This document shows, piece after piece, positions 16,850 to 26,036 of a stretch of 64,000 nt of DNA; the first letter of the stretch is position 1, and each line of letters starts with the position of its first letter. This DNA is from Eubacteriales bacterium (GTDB lineage: Bacteria > Bacillota > Clostridia > Peptostreptococcales > Anaerovoracaceae): the NCBI GenBank assembly GCA_028872475.1, contig JAQYMQ010000014.1, positions 62,001 through 126,000 on the forward strand. The letters are read 5' to 3'. Made by a program: the position numbers and the translations under genes. The notes under the pieces are model-generated. The model was given only the letters and a program-made list of their open reading frames with translations, was not told the DNA's origin and did not search any database.

Positions 16850-18149
16850 CTTCTATCTTAATCTCTTCCATAATTTCCATATAACAGCTACATCTCGATC
16901 CGTCTTCACGAATACCGCTATCATTACAAGAATTACACCTATATTTTGGCTTTGTATAATCTATTGGAATATCTGCTTTGTGAAGAATTCTATTCTTTTC
17001 GTTCTCTAATTCATCAATTTCTTTCTTCAATCTAGCAACAAGTTCGTCTTTATTTGGAGCATAACTGATATTTAATGTAAGTAATTCAATATTCTTTTCT
17101 CTAATTGCGCTAGTTAGTTCATTAATTCTTGGATATCTCTTATTTACATCTTCGATTACAATTCGAGCATCTTCTTGAGCCTGCTTAGCTAGTTCATCAT
17201 ACCGCATCTTAACTAGCTGATGAATAGATTGTCTGCCATCTGATTGGAAATTTGAGCTACGCTTATTTCTTAAATTATTTCCATTAGCGGTTTTTACACC
17301 CTCTGATTCCTTCTTCCAATTAACCAATACTTTATTGACATAGTTTATATTTGGATTTGAAATACCTGCCGTCTTAGAACATGCTTCTAAAATTTGGTCC
17401 ATAGAATAACCAAGTTCGTCAAACCACGTGTCTATCGTCTCGCGTTCAGCTTCAGTTAAATTTCTTGTAAATCCAAGAGACTTAAGAATTCTCTTATACC
17501 GAGACCATCTAACATCTGTCATTCTTATATGTTCATCAATTTTATCTACTGTATCATATCCATGCTCTAACCAAGACTTTAAAACCTTCAATATATAGCC
17601 CATAGATTTTTTTCCATTATTTACGGAATAATCCACTGCCTTCACAACCAATTCTGTAGATACACGATAACCTAATATCGCTGAATCGATTTTTTTAATT
17701 TCATCATGACTCAAAGCTCTCTCAAACTTCTTTTCGATTTCTGCATACATACTTTTTAAAGATTCATTTTCAAGAATATTTGCCTCAGAATTCAATAGAT
17801 ATCCCCTGTCGTCTTGCAAATTACCTTGATCCTCACAACTGCTAACAGAAGTACCAAAATAGTTTTCCTTTAATGAAATACTATAAATTTTATCTTTATG
17901 TCTACCTATTAAGCCTTTATTTTCCCAATAGCCTATGCCTCTTTTGACGTCACCTTCAGATATGCCAAGACTTTTAACAATCTGAGTAACTGTAACTTCC
18001 TTATTTAAATTTTCGTACATTAAAATAACCAGATAAACTTTCACGAATTTATCCGGAGCTGACGGCATATACTCATTTATAAATATATTTTCTACCGCCG
18101 TATCATATAAAAACGGTGTATTCTTTTTGTTATTGTTATTTTTCGTCAT
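16833..18149 (-). CDS. DnaD-domain replication initiator with a C-terminal helicase-loader-like zinc domain
   Basis: A 438-residue protein. Residues 1-95 look like the winged-helix domain of DnaD. Two DnaD (PF07261) domains follow at about 135-205 and 220-282, each ending in the YI..VLxxW type motif (GYILKVLKSW, NYVNKVLVNW). A Lys-rich linker leads to a helical segment and a Cys cluster, CNSC at 405-408 and CSC at 420-422. This last 120 residues resemble the N-terminal zinc domain of clostridial DnaC/DnaI-type loaders, not DnaD. No AAA+ ATPase part follows. It is the last gene of the dnaB cluster (17-nt gap), consistent with a role in loading DnaB. The similarity to the loader domain is from memory. 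Confidence 0.82.
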   Translation of the reverse strand: MTKNNNNKKNTPFLYDTAVENIFINEYMPSAPDKFVKVYLVILMYENLNKEVTVTQIVKSLGISEGDVKRGIGYWENKGLIGRHKDKIYSISLKENYFGTSVSSCEDQGNLQDDRGYLLNSEANILENESLKSMYAEIEKKFERALSHDEIKKIDSAILGYRVSTELVVKAVDYSVNNGKKSMGYILKVLKSWLEHGYDTVDKIDEHIRMTDVRWSRYKRILKSLGFTRNLTEAERETIDTWFDELGYSMDQILEACSKTAGISNPNINYVNKVLVNWKKESEGVKTANGNNLRNKRSSNFQSDGRQSIHQLVKMRYDELAKQAQEDARIVIEDVNKRYPRINELTSAIREKNIELLTLNISYAPNKDELVARLKKEIDELENEKNRILHKADIPIDYTKPKYRCNSCNDSGIREDGSRCSCYMEIMEEIKIEEKQLL

Positions 18150-18166
18150 CTTATATTAGTACATTT

Positions 18167-19492
18167 TTATTTTGCAAAATTTGCAAACTTCGTATAAACA
18201 CCTAACCATCTAGCCTTTACCGTGCCAATTGGTCCATTTCTATGTTTTGCAACAATTATTTCTGCAACTCCAGGTTCCTCTGTATCTTCATGATAAACTT
18301 CATCCCTATACAAGAATAACACTATATCGGCGTCCTGTTCAATTGCACCAGATTCTCTAAGGTCAGCAAGAATAGGTCTATGATTATCTCTATTTTCAGG
18401 GGCTCTTGAAAGCTGTGACAAGACAATAACCGGACAATCCATTTCTCTAGCCAAAAGTTTCATTTCTCGCGAAAGCGTACTAACCTGCTGTTGTCTATTT
18501 TCTCTAGTATCACCACTCATCAACTGTAAATAGTCCAGAATTATCATATCTAGGCCTCTTTGCATCTTCATCTTTCTAGCAACACTCTTGATACCGCTTA
18601 TCTTGATACCTGGAGTTTCATTAATTTCAATATGACAATTTTCAAGAGTACTTGTCGCCATAGTAATACTAGCCCAATCTTCCGCTTGCATTTCCTCAAC
18701 ACCATTCATCTTCTGAGTAGGAACGTGCGATTCTATAGATAGAATTCTCTGACTCAACTGAGTATCTGCCATTTCCAAACTGAAAATTAAAACCTTAGAG
18801 CCCTTTTTCGCTGCATTAAGTGCCACATTAAGCGCAAAAGCAGTCTTACCCATTGCCGGTCTTGCTGCTACAACTATCATATCCGACTTTTGAAAACCAC
18901 TTAACTTTCTATCTAAATCTATTAGTCCACTTGGAACACCTGTAACAGAATTCTTAATATTTTCTCTCTCCCCAATAATTCTAATATTTTCAGGTAGAAG
19001 TTCTTTTAGTATGACAGTATCTTTCATACCCCTATCTGTTATAGTTCTAAATATTCTTCTTTCTGTATCCTCAATAATATCGGAAACTTCATTTGAAATA
19101 TCATAAGCTCTCTCTACAATATCTTCACCAACTTCCACGAGTTTTCTTCTCGTAGACCTATCAATCATCATCTTAGCATAACCAATAGCAACTCTAACCG
19201 ATGGTGTATTGATAATAAGATGTTGCAAATATGCTCTACCACCAATGGCTTCTAACATTTTTCTCTTAGTTAGTTCTTCAGCAACAAAAGCTGAGTCTAT
19301 AGTCTTATTCGCCCTAAACAACGTATCAATTGCTTTAAAAATTTCTCTATGTGCTTCTAGAAAAAAATCATCTGGCGACAACATGTCAAGCAATTCTGGA
19401 GTTACAAGAGGCATCTGACTGTCATCTCTAAGCATAGCACCTAGAACTACACCTTCAGCATTTACATCCTGTGGTATTCTTTGTTCTTCCAT
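18167..19492 (-). CDS. dnaB: Replicative DNA helicase
   Basis: A 441-residue hexameric helicase. The N-terminal domain spans residues 1-105 (PQDVNAEGVVLGAML), and the RecA-like motor follows with Walker A ARPAMGKTAFALN, Walker B MIILDYLQLM and the DLRESGAIEQDADIV motif. The start at 19492 has GGTGAGG upstream. Order rplI-dnaB is conserved in Firmicutes. No intein is present. Confidence 0.97.
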   Translation of the reverse strand: MEEQRIPQDVNAEGVVLGAMLRDDSQMPLVTPELLDMLSPDDFFLEAHREIFKAIDTLFRANKTIDSAFVAEELTKRKMLEAIGGRAYLQHLIINTPSVRVAIGYAKMMIDRSTRRKLVEVGEDIVERAYDISNEVSDIIEDTERRIFRTITDRGMKDTVILKELLPENIRIIGERENIKNSVTGVPSGLIDLDRKLSGFQKSDMIVVAARPAMGKTAFALNVALNAAKKGSKVLIFSLEMADTQLSQRILSIESHVPTQKMNGVEEMQAEDWASITMATSTLENCHIEINETPGIKISGIKSVARKMKMQRGLDMIILDYLQLMSGDTRENRQQQVSTLSREMKLLAREMDCPVIVLSQLSRAPENRDNHRPILADLRESGAIEQDADIVLFLYRDEVYHEDTEEPGVAEIIVAKHRNGPIGTVKARWLGVYTKFANFAK

Positions 19493-19515
19493 CGTCTTTA
19501 CCTCACCAAAAACAA

Positions 19516-19959
19516 TTAAACTATAACTTCGACCTTTAGTACGCCAACAACACCATGGTGCAACTTAATTTCTACTTCCTTAATTCCTGCTGTTTTAATA
19601 GGTTGATCTAAAACAATTTTTTTCTTATCTAATTCAAGATTAAACTGTTTTTTACTCTCTTCAACAATATCAGCTGAAGTTACAGATCCAAACAATTTAC
19701 CATTATCTCCAATTTTCATTTTAAAAACTAACGTCTTTTCTAAAAGTTCCTTTGCAACTTTCTCTGCTTCTTGTTTTCTTGCAGCTTCTTCAGCTTCAGC
19801 AATCTCCCTTTGATGTTCAAGATTCTTAATATTTCCAGCTGTAGCTTCCTTTGCTAAACCTTTTGGGAAAAGCATATTTCTTGCATAGCCATCACTAACT
19901 TTTACAACGTCTCCTGCCTTGCCTGTACCTTTTACATTTGCTAATAATATAACTTTCAT
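19516..19959 (-). CDS. rplI: 50S ribosomal protein L9
   Basis: 147 residues with the N-terminal rRNA-binding motif [19 protein letters not shown] and [13 protein letters not shown], the long connecting helix, and the C-terminal domain ending in [15 protein letters not shown]. It begins 4 nt after the gdpP stop and precedes dnaB, the usual gene order. Confidence 0.97.
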   Translation of the reverse strand: MKVILLANVKGTGKAGDVVKVSDGYARNMLFPKGLAKEATAGNIKNLEHQREIAEAEEAARKQEAEKVAKELLEKTLVFKMKIGDNGKLFGSVTSADIVEESKKQFNLELDKKKIVLDQPIKTAGIKEVEIKLHHGVVGVLKVEVIV

Positions 19960-19963
19960 ATCC

Positions 19964-21694
19964 TTACCCCACCAGTTCCTTTAATTTTTCAATAACTTCT
20001 TCTTTCGACATATCAGTCTGAGCCGCAGCAGCATTCAAATGACCACCACCACCAAATTCTTCCATAACAACTTGTACATTGTTAGAACCTACTGATCTAG
20101 CACTAATAATGGTTCTACCTTTTTCATTGCTACCCAACGCAAATGACTTATCAACTCCCTTAACAGTAAGGAGTTCTTCTGCTACCAAAGAACATATCAT
20201 CTGCATATTTTCATTTGGAATATCACATATTGAGTAAACATTTCCCTTCTCATCAAAGTATGCATTTGACACTCCGTTTACTCTAGCTTTAAACAAATCT
20301 TTTTCCACTTGGAACAACTTTTTAACATTAGCCAAGTCAGCACCCTGTTTTCTAAGCCAAGCTGCAGCTTCAAACGTTCTAACTCCACTCTTTACCGAGA
20401 AATGATTTGTATCTACAAACATACCTGCCAACAAAGCCTCAGCTTCAAATCGTGTAATGTCTTTTTTATCAACTGTATACTGCAATATCTCTGTAACAAG
20501 TTCTGCAGACGATGATGCATAAGGTTCAATATATGTAAGAGCTACATTTTCAATAAACTCCTTATCCTTCCTGTGATGGTCTATAACCACCTTTCTGCAC
20601 TTCTTTTCTAAAAGCTCTGGAGATGCAGTAATACTCGGCTTATGAGTATCAATAATCATCAACACCGTTTTTCTATCTATAAGTTCTCCCGCCTGTGTCC
20701 CGTTAATAATTTTATATTCACCTCTTGATATTGCCTCATCATACAAAAGTTCAAGAGCGTCATTATAACTATTAATAACGATATACGTATCTTTATTATG
20801 TTTTTTAGCAAGTCTAGTCATAGCTAAAGCTGATCCAAAAGCATCCATATCAGGATTTCTATGACCCATTACAATAACTCTTGACGATGTCTGTATCAAA
20901 CTTTCTAATGCACTTCCGATAACCCTAGACTTACCTTTGTTATTTTTCTCTACTGTAGCCGTAGTACCACCAAAGTACATTACATCATCATTATCCTTAA
21001 CGACGGCCTGATCACCACCTCTACCTAAAGCTAGGTCTAACGCCTGCTGCGCCCAAGTGTCATTTTCTTCTAAAGATGAAGCACCAATACCAACTCCAAT
21101 AGAAAGCGTTGGCGGAAAATCTTGTGATGTTTCCATCTCTCTTATCTCATCTAAAAGTTTGAATTTCTCTTCAATAATCTGTCTACAATACTTCTGTGCA
21201 CAAACTAAAACGTACTGATGATCGCCCTTATCTATAATAAGGCCTCTCTGTTTTTCTGCCCACGATCTTATATGCTTATCAATAGTCGATACAAGAGTCA
21301 ATTGGTTAGATTCCTCGACTGACGATTTAAGTTGGTCAAAGTTATCAATTTCTAGAATAATGATACAACTCTTTTCTTCCTCATATTTCTTATTGATTTC
21401 TTCTCTCTTTGTTATATCTACAAAATACAGAATATATCCCTGTTCTTCGCCTTTCGAAACCACCGTAACAGCAAAAACTTTTTCACTTCTCTCAAGAATG
21501 ATGGACTCATTATTATCTGCATAATCTTGCAAGTTTTCAGGCTTAATATCCATAAGCGCAAAAATATTACTACCAACTATATCGCCGTATAAAAATACGT
21601 CTGTAATTTTTTCATTGACATTAATTATATCTCCCTTAGCATCAAGTTCACACATCGCTATAGGAATACTATTTTTAAGATTTTCAATATTCAT
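19964..21694 (-). CDS. gdpP: GdpP/YybT-type cyclic-di-AMP phosphodiesterase lacking N-terminal membrane helices
   Basis: 576 residues in the GdpP domain order: a PAS-like domain (1-95), a degenerate GGDEF domain (about 105-235, GRGGDQAVV in place of the active site), and the DHH-DHHA1 phosphoesterase (about 260-576). Metal-binding motifs are intact: GHRNPDMDA (His278, Asp282, Asp284), DTHKP, DHH at 372-374 and GGGGHLNAA near the C terminus. Usual GdpP proteins are about 650 residues with two N-terminal membrane helices, which are absent here; the first residues are hydrophilic. The upstream gene is a multi-helix membrane protein. The enzyme turns c-di-AMP into pApA. Confidence 0.93.
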   Translation of the reverse strand: MNIENLKNSIPIAMCELDAKGDIINVNEKITDVFLYGDIVGSNIFALMDIKPENLQDYADNNESIILERSEKVFAVTVVSKGEEQGYILYFVDITKREEINKKYEEEKSCIIILEIDNFDQLKSSVEESNQLTLVSTIDKHIRSWAEKQRGLIIDKGDHQYVLVCAQKYCRQIIEEKFKLLDEIREMETSQDFPPTLSIGVGIGASSLEENDTWAQQALDLALGRGGDQAVVKDNDDVMYFGGTTATVEKNNKGKSRVIGSALESLIQTSSRVIVMGHRNPDMDAFGSALAMTRLAKKHNKDTYIVINSYNDALELLYDEAISRGEYKIINGTQAGELIDRKTVLMIIDTHKPSITASPELLEKKCRKVVIDHHRKDKEFIENVALTYIEPYASSSAELVTEILQYTVDKKDITRFEAEALLAGMFVDTNHFSVKSGVRTFEAAAWLRKQGADLANVKKLFQVEKDLFKARVNGVSNAYFDEKGNVYSICDIPNENMQMICSLVAEELLTVKGVDKSFALGSNEKGRTIISARSVGSNNVQVVMEEFGGGGHLNAAAAQTDMSKEEVIEKLKELVG

Positions 21695-21739
21695 AATTTT
21701 TACCTAATCTTCTACCTACTCAGTCTCAAATTATATTAT

Positions 21740-22477
21740 TTAATATCTAATCTGTCTTTTTCTTACATTGAAGAACAAATCAAATAGACCTATGAAAAAT
21801 AAAAATGTCTGCCCATATCCAGTCATCCAGACAATTACAACTAGCACACCAACCAAAGCAGATGGTATTTTTTTCATAGCCGTAACCGTAAATATATATG
21901 CAACCCCTTGAAAAGCAATTATGCTTTCAACAATTATACGCACGTTTATTAAAACTGCATTTTCTATGCCAAATCCTGCAAATTTAATTAAATACGCGCC
22001 TATATATATTAAAAATAGTCCTGTAACATCTTTATTTTGTAATGAAAAGTTTGCAATCCTTGCTTTAACTAAATTAATTGCTCCATCTTTATTTTTTATT
22101 CTTGCGGCTACCGAATAAGCAATATACCCAATTATTGACGAAACCATAAAGACAAAAGAAGGCATAGTTAACCCAACTAGCTCAGCCATATTCTTCAATA
22201 AGTTTTCATCGTTTATCGATAAACCAAAAGGCAATAGCTTATGTAAATTTGGATTATCCTTAATCGTGCCAAGCACCTTTTCCATCTCTTCCGTTAAAAT
22301 TGCAGTCAAAGACATTTCCTTTGTTACAGTCAAATATGCAATATATAATAGAACTAAACCTGCAGAAATGATTGCACTCAAGCCAATAACATAAAAAGGT
22401 CTGTTGCATTTCCTTATTGCACTCATGAACGTTATCGGAAATATTATAGTTATAAGTAATATTATCTCTAAAGTCAT
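21740..22477 (-). CDS. DUF2232 (YybS-like) membrane protein
   Basis: A 245-residue protein with about seven hydrophobic helices and no obvious catalytic motif. Its position directly upstream of gdpP and rplI is where Firmicutes carry the YybS/DUF2232 protein, of unknown function. It is shorter than the usual about 310 residues. The ribosome site is AGGAAAGATTTA. It could provide a membrane partner for the soluble GdpP downstream, but that is inference. Confidence 0.65.
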   Translation of the reverse strand: MTLEIILLITIIFPITFMSAIRKCNRPFYVIGLSAIISAGLVLLYIAYLTVTKEMSLTAILTEEMEKVLGTIKDNPNLHKLLPFGLSINDENLLKNMAELVGLTMPSFVFMVSSIIGYIAYSVAARIKNKDGAINLVKARIANFSLQNKDVTGLFLIYIGAYLIKFAGFGIENAVLINVRIIVESIIAFQGVAYIFTVTAMKKIPSALVGVLVVIVWMTGYGQTFLFFIGLFDLFFNVRKRQIRY

Positions 22478-22602
22478 ATTAAATCTTTCCTCGTAAAATC
22501 TTATTCTTATTGGCTAAATTTCAAATCATATTAGCCCCTAACTACCTAATTAGGTTAACTTTTATTATAACACATTTATCTAGTAGCAGTTTCTTTCCAA
22601 AC

Positions 22603-22629
22603 AAAAAATCCCCAACTATCGTTGAGGAT
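22603..22629 (-). terminator. Intrinsic terminator of rpsF-ssb-rpsR
   Basis: On the minus strand ATCCTCAAC (22629-22621) pairs with GTTGGGGAT (22616-22608), tetraloop GATA, then TTTTTT. It separates rpsF-ssb-rpsR from the DUF2232-gdpP-rplI-dnaB unit. Confidence 0.85.
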
Positions 22630-22640
22630 TAATTTTTTAA

Positions 22641-22874
22641 TTAGTCTGCCTGATATGGCAAAATTGCAACAACTCTAGCTCTTTTAATAGCTCTAGTCAC
22701 TTCTCTCTGATGTACAGCACAAGTTCCTGTAATTCTTTTTGGCAAAATCTTACCTCTTTCTGTGATGTACTTCTTTAAAGTTTCTGCATCTTTATAGTCG
22801 ATTTTCTTTTCTTTGTCTGCACAAAATTGGCAAACCTTCTTTTTCTTGAAACCGCCTCTTTTTTTATCCATCAT
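22641..22874 (-). CDS. rpsR: 30S ribosomal protein S18
   Basis: 77 residues with a Lys/Arg-rich start, [15 protein letters not shown] with two Cys, and the conserved [18 protein letters not shown]. The pair of Cys with a later TCAVHQ fits the zinc-type C+ form of S18. It is the third gene of the conserved rpsF-ssb-rpsR operon. Confidence 0.97.
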   Translation of the reverse strand: MMDKKRGGFKKKKVCQFCADKEKKIDYKDAETLKKYITERGKILPKRITGTCAVHQREVTRAIKRARVVAILPYQAD

Positions 22875-22889
22875 TAGAATCTCCCTTCT

Positions 22890-23300
22890 CTAGAATGGAA
22901 CATCTTCATCCAAATCGTCGTCATCAATCATTGTAACTCCGTCTGGCAATCCACTTGGCATAGACTGACTATCTCCCATACCTTGCTTCTGTTTGTCTCC
23001 CCACTCTAAAAATTGAACGTTATTTGCAACGACTTCAGTTGTATAAACCTTAACGCCGTCCTTGTTCGTATAACTTCCTGTTTGTATTCTCCCTTGGATA
23101 GAAACGAGTCTCCCCTTTGCCAAGAATCTTTCGCAATTTTCTGCAGTCTTTCCAAAAGCTACAATCGCCGGGAAATCTGTACCAGCATCCTTGCCCATTC
23201 TGTCAATGGCAATAGTAAATCTTGCAATTGCAAGTTGAGAATCTGTATATCTTACATCAGGATCTCTTGTTAATCTTCCAACTAAATTTACACTATTCAT
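22890..23300 (-). CDS. ssb: Single-stranded DNA-binding protein
   Basis: 136 residues: an OB fold (about 1-105) starting MNSVNLVGRLTRDPDVRY with GRIQTGSYTNKDG, then a short linker and the acidic tail DDDDLDEDVPF. The DVPF end is the usual partner-binding tip. It sits between rpsF and rpsR. Confidence 0.97.
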   Translation of the reverse strand: MNSVNLVGRLTRDPDVRYTDSQLAIARFTIAIDRMGKDAGTDFPAIVAFGKTAENCERFLAKGRLVSIQGRIQTGSYTNKDGVKVYTTEVVANNVQFLEWGDKQKQGMGDSQSMPSGLPDGVTMIDDDDLDEDVPF

Positions 23301-23319
23301 ACCAAGGTCTCCTTACAAT

Positions 23320-23607
23320 TTATTTTTCTTCTTTGTTAACAATCATATGTCTTACTATGCTGTCATTAATCTTAAGTCTTCTGTCTAGCTCTTTTGGTAG
23401 ATCAGCTCCTGCCTTAAAGTCAATTAATACATAGTAACCTTCGTTTTTCTTCTGTATTGGATAAGCTAGCTTTCTCATGCCCCAAACATCAATGTTTGTA
23501 ACTTCGCCATGCTCACTGATGATTCCTTGAACAGCATTTACAAGTGTTTCTTTCTGAGAATCTTCTACAGATGCATCGATTACGAAAAGTACTTCATAAT
23601 TAATCAT
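23320..23607 (-). CDS. rpsF: 30S ribosomal protein S6
   Basis: 95 residues with YEVLFVIDASVEDSQ and the conserved WGMRKLAYPIQKKNEGYYVL. The start has GGGAGGTG. It is the first gene of the operon; the promoter should lie in 23608-23700, but I see no convincing hexamers. Confidence 0.97.
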   Translation of the reverse strand: MINYEVLFVIDASVEDSQKETLVNAVQGIISEHGEVTNIDVWGMRKLAYPIQKKNEGYYVLIDFKAGADLPKELDRRLKINDSIVRHMIVNKEEK

Positions 23608-23760
23608 TTTTTCACCTCCCTGTGGACTATATGGTATCAGCTCCTGCTGATACAGAGATTTATCGTACTAATTAATTATACAGATTATTTGTAAATTTTC
23701 AAGTAAATTTTTCGGATTATATATCTAATTATATCTAATAAACTTTAGAAGTTCACTATA

Positions 23761-24330
23761 TTAATCTCTTTCCGGCTCAACTAAACTTGGCGGAGTATAA
23801 TTTTTTATAAATTCGTCAATTTCCTCAAAACTAGTTGTAAAAAGAATCTTTTCTTTTGCCTCTCTTGTTATAAATTCATCTACTGTCATCTTTTCATAAA
23901 ATGCTTCAATGTCATCATAAAAATTATTTTCATTAAAGAATATGCACGGCTTATCATTTTGTCCAAGTCTAGACCACGAAATCACTTCAACAATTTCCTC
24001 CAACGTCCCTGCACCACCAGGCAATGCAATAAACACATCCCCAAGTTCAAACATCTTTCTCTTACGTTCACTCATATTTTCCACATGAATTAATTCTGTC
24101 AAATCACTATGGGCAAGCTCTATTTTCTCAAGAAAACGAGGCATTACACCTGTAACCTCTCCACCTGCATCTAATACCGTATTGGCAACAAGCCCCATAA
24201 GACCTTTTCTCCCTGCGCCATACACTAATCTATTATTATTCTTAGCAATCCATTCACCAACTTGTATTGCACATTGTCTGTAATCATAGTTTTTCCCTGA
24301 ATGCGCCCCACAATATACTGTTATATTCAT
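23761..24330 (-). CDS. LOG family protein (TIGR00730, Rossmann fold nucleotide-binding)
   Basis: 189 residues with the family signatures GAGRKGLMGLVA and PGGAGTLEEIVEVISW. Homologues are cytokinin-type phosphoribohydrolases that release a base from nucleoside 5'-monophosphates; the bacterial role is uncertain, and older annotation as lysine decarboxylase is wrong. I start at ATG 24330 (MNITVYCGA), with GGAG upstream, rather than at the in-frame GTG eight codons earlier. It follows the PAP2-nucleotidyltransferase gene by 57 nt and is likely in the same transcript. Confidence 0.9.
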   Translation of the reverse strand: MNITVYCGAHSGKNYDYRQCAIQVGEWIAKNNNRLVYGAGRKGLMGLVANTVLDAGGEVTGVMPRFLEKIELAHSDLTELIHVENMSERKRKMFELGDVFIALPGGAGTLEEIVEVISWSRLGQNDKPCIFFNENNFYDDIEAFYEKMTVDEFITREAKEKILFTTSFEEIDEFIKNYTPPSLVEPERD

Positions 24331-24386
24331 CCTATCTCCATTCACATATCCCACCGAACATCTGGAAACTCAAATAAGTTTCTACC

Positions 24387-26036
24387 CTATTTCCATAATT
24401 TTTCAGGATATTTACCATTTTCCTTCATCTTCGCTAGTGCTTCTACAACACTATCCTTATCTTCCTTGTATGTAACACCATACCATTTATCCTTGGAAAC
24501 AAGAACTTTACAGCTTGCATTTCCTTCTTTGATAACCTCGTCAGTCACCCTAGGAATTAAATATTCATCTTTTAAAATATTATTATTTTCAGCTTTTCTA
24601 AGGAAAGCTTCGAATCTATTTTCTATTTCTCTCATCATTGTTGGCGTATAACCCCAGAAGTTCATTGAAACTGGAGTATCTGGATCAAGCTTTGTCCATG
24701 TATCACCATCTTCAGTAAATTCAATACTGTCTACTTTTTTAGCAATCTGAGTTCTTTCAACTATATCCACCAAATATCCATCGTCACTAATCTGACATAT
24801 GCCTCTTGCTACATGACCATTTTCTGTAACCGTATTCTTTAAGACATATGAAACCATAGCGTATGACCCTTCAGTTCTGTTTCCATCCAAGAATTTATAA
24901 ATTTGTTTAAATGAGTCAACACCATAATAATCATCAGCATTAATCACAGCAAAGGGAGCATCTATAATATCTCTAGCAGCCATAATTGCATGCGCTGTAC
25001 CCCAAGGTTTTTCTCTATTTGCGCTCAAATTATATCCTTCTGGCAAATCATCAACACTCTGAAAAGCATAATCAACTTGCATGTATTTTCTAGCACCATT
25101 ATCCAGTCGTGCATCAAAATCTTCTTTAGTCTCTTCTCTTATAATCAGTATTGCTCTATCAAAGCCAGCTCTATGAGCATCAAACAAAGAAAAGTCTAAA
25201 ATAATTTCGCCTTGCTCTGTCACCGGATCTATCTGCTTAAGCCCACCATATCTTGAACCAAGTCCTCCCGCCATAACAATTAAAACTGGCTTTTTATTTT
25301 CCGTATTCGGTCTTGCATTAATCATTTCTAAACCCTTATTAATAGCATAGTCTTCTTTATTTTTCTGTAACACATCCGCTGTAGGGAGTATATCTAGGAA
25401 ACTAAACGACCATCTCATTGTTTTGCTTTTTTTCTTAAATAAAATCATGCTAACTAGTAAATATGTAGCTAAACCAAGCGCATACCCAGCAAATACATCC
25501 GATGCATAATGAACACCCAGATATATCCTGCTCAACGCAACTACAGTCATAAGTACAACTAATCCCAACGAAATCAAAGTCTTCTTAACCTTTGAAATAT
25601 CGCACTTTGCTACAATAAATGCAGTCATTACACACACTGCAACGATTGTTGTAGTATGACCACTTGGAAAAGACCATCCTCCCTGTTCAATTAAATGTAA
25701 TGAAGCATCAGGTCTTGGTCTTACAACTAACATTTTAACAATTCTATTTGCCAAAGAAGAAATAATAGCTACTATCGTTATAGGAATTCCAAATTTATAT
25801 CTGACATCTTTCCTGATAAACATAGTCAATAAGCACAATATTACAATTGTTTGCCAATTACCTATATATGTTAACAGCTCAACAAAAGTCGTTAATGACT
25901 CACTGCGAAGCCCTATTATTATATCTCCATATTTAGCATCAAATGGACCTGCCGCACCATTTATAACTATTGCTGTCACCCCTAAAAATGTCATCAATGA
26001 AGCATAAAACCCCATAAGCCTTAAATTACTTAACAT
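24387..26036 (-). CDS. PAP2 phosphatase fused to a sugar-phosphate nucleotidyltransferase
   Basis: 549 residues from the ATG at 26036, which has GGAGG six bases upstream; a TTG five codons earlier is less likely. Residues 1-205 are a PAP2 membrane phosphatase with about six helices and all three motifs: KMLVVRPRP (101-107), PSGH (124-127) and SRIYLGVHYASD with Arg170, His176 and Asp180. After a 45-residue linker, residues about 250-545 are an NTP_transferase domain with MAGGLGSRYGGLKQ and VINADDYYG. The start overlaps the phosphohexomutase stop by 11 nt, so the two are translationally coupled. Together they could make a nucleotide sugar and process a lipid phosphate; the fusion itself is unusual. 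A weak internal start near 25325 cannot be ruled out. Confidence 0.88.
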   Translation of the reverse strand: MLSNLRLMGFYASLMTFLGVTAIVINGAAGPFDAKYGDIIIGLRSESLTTFVELLTYIGNWQTIVILCLLTMFIRKDVRYKFGIPITIVAIISSLANRIVKMLVVRPRPDASLHLIEQGGWSFPSGHTTTIVAVCVMTAFIVAKCDISKVKKTLISLGLVVLMTVVALSRIYLGVHYASDVFAGYALGLATYLLVSMILFKKKSKTMRWSFSFLDILPTADVLQKNKEDYAINKGLEMINARPNTENKKPVLIVMAGGLGSRYGGLKQIDPVTEQGEIILDFSLFDAHRAGFDRAILIIREETKEDFDARLDNGARKYMQVDYAFQSVDDLPEGYNLSANREKPWGTAHAIMAARDIIDAPFAVINADDYYGVDSFKQIYKFLDGNRTEGSYAMVSYVLKNTVTENGHVARGICQISDDGYLVDIVERTQIAKKVDSIEFTEDGDTWTKLDPDTPVSMNFWGYTPTMMREIENRFEAFLRKAENNNILKDEYLIPRVTDEVIKEGNASCKVLVSKDKWYGVTYKEDKDSVVEALAKMKENGKYPEKLWK

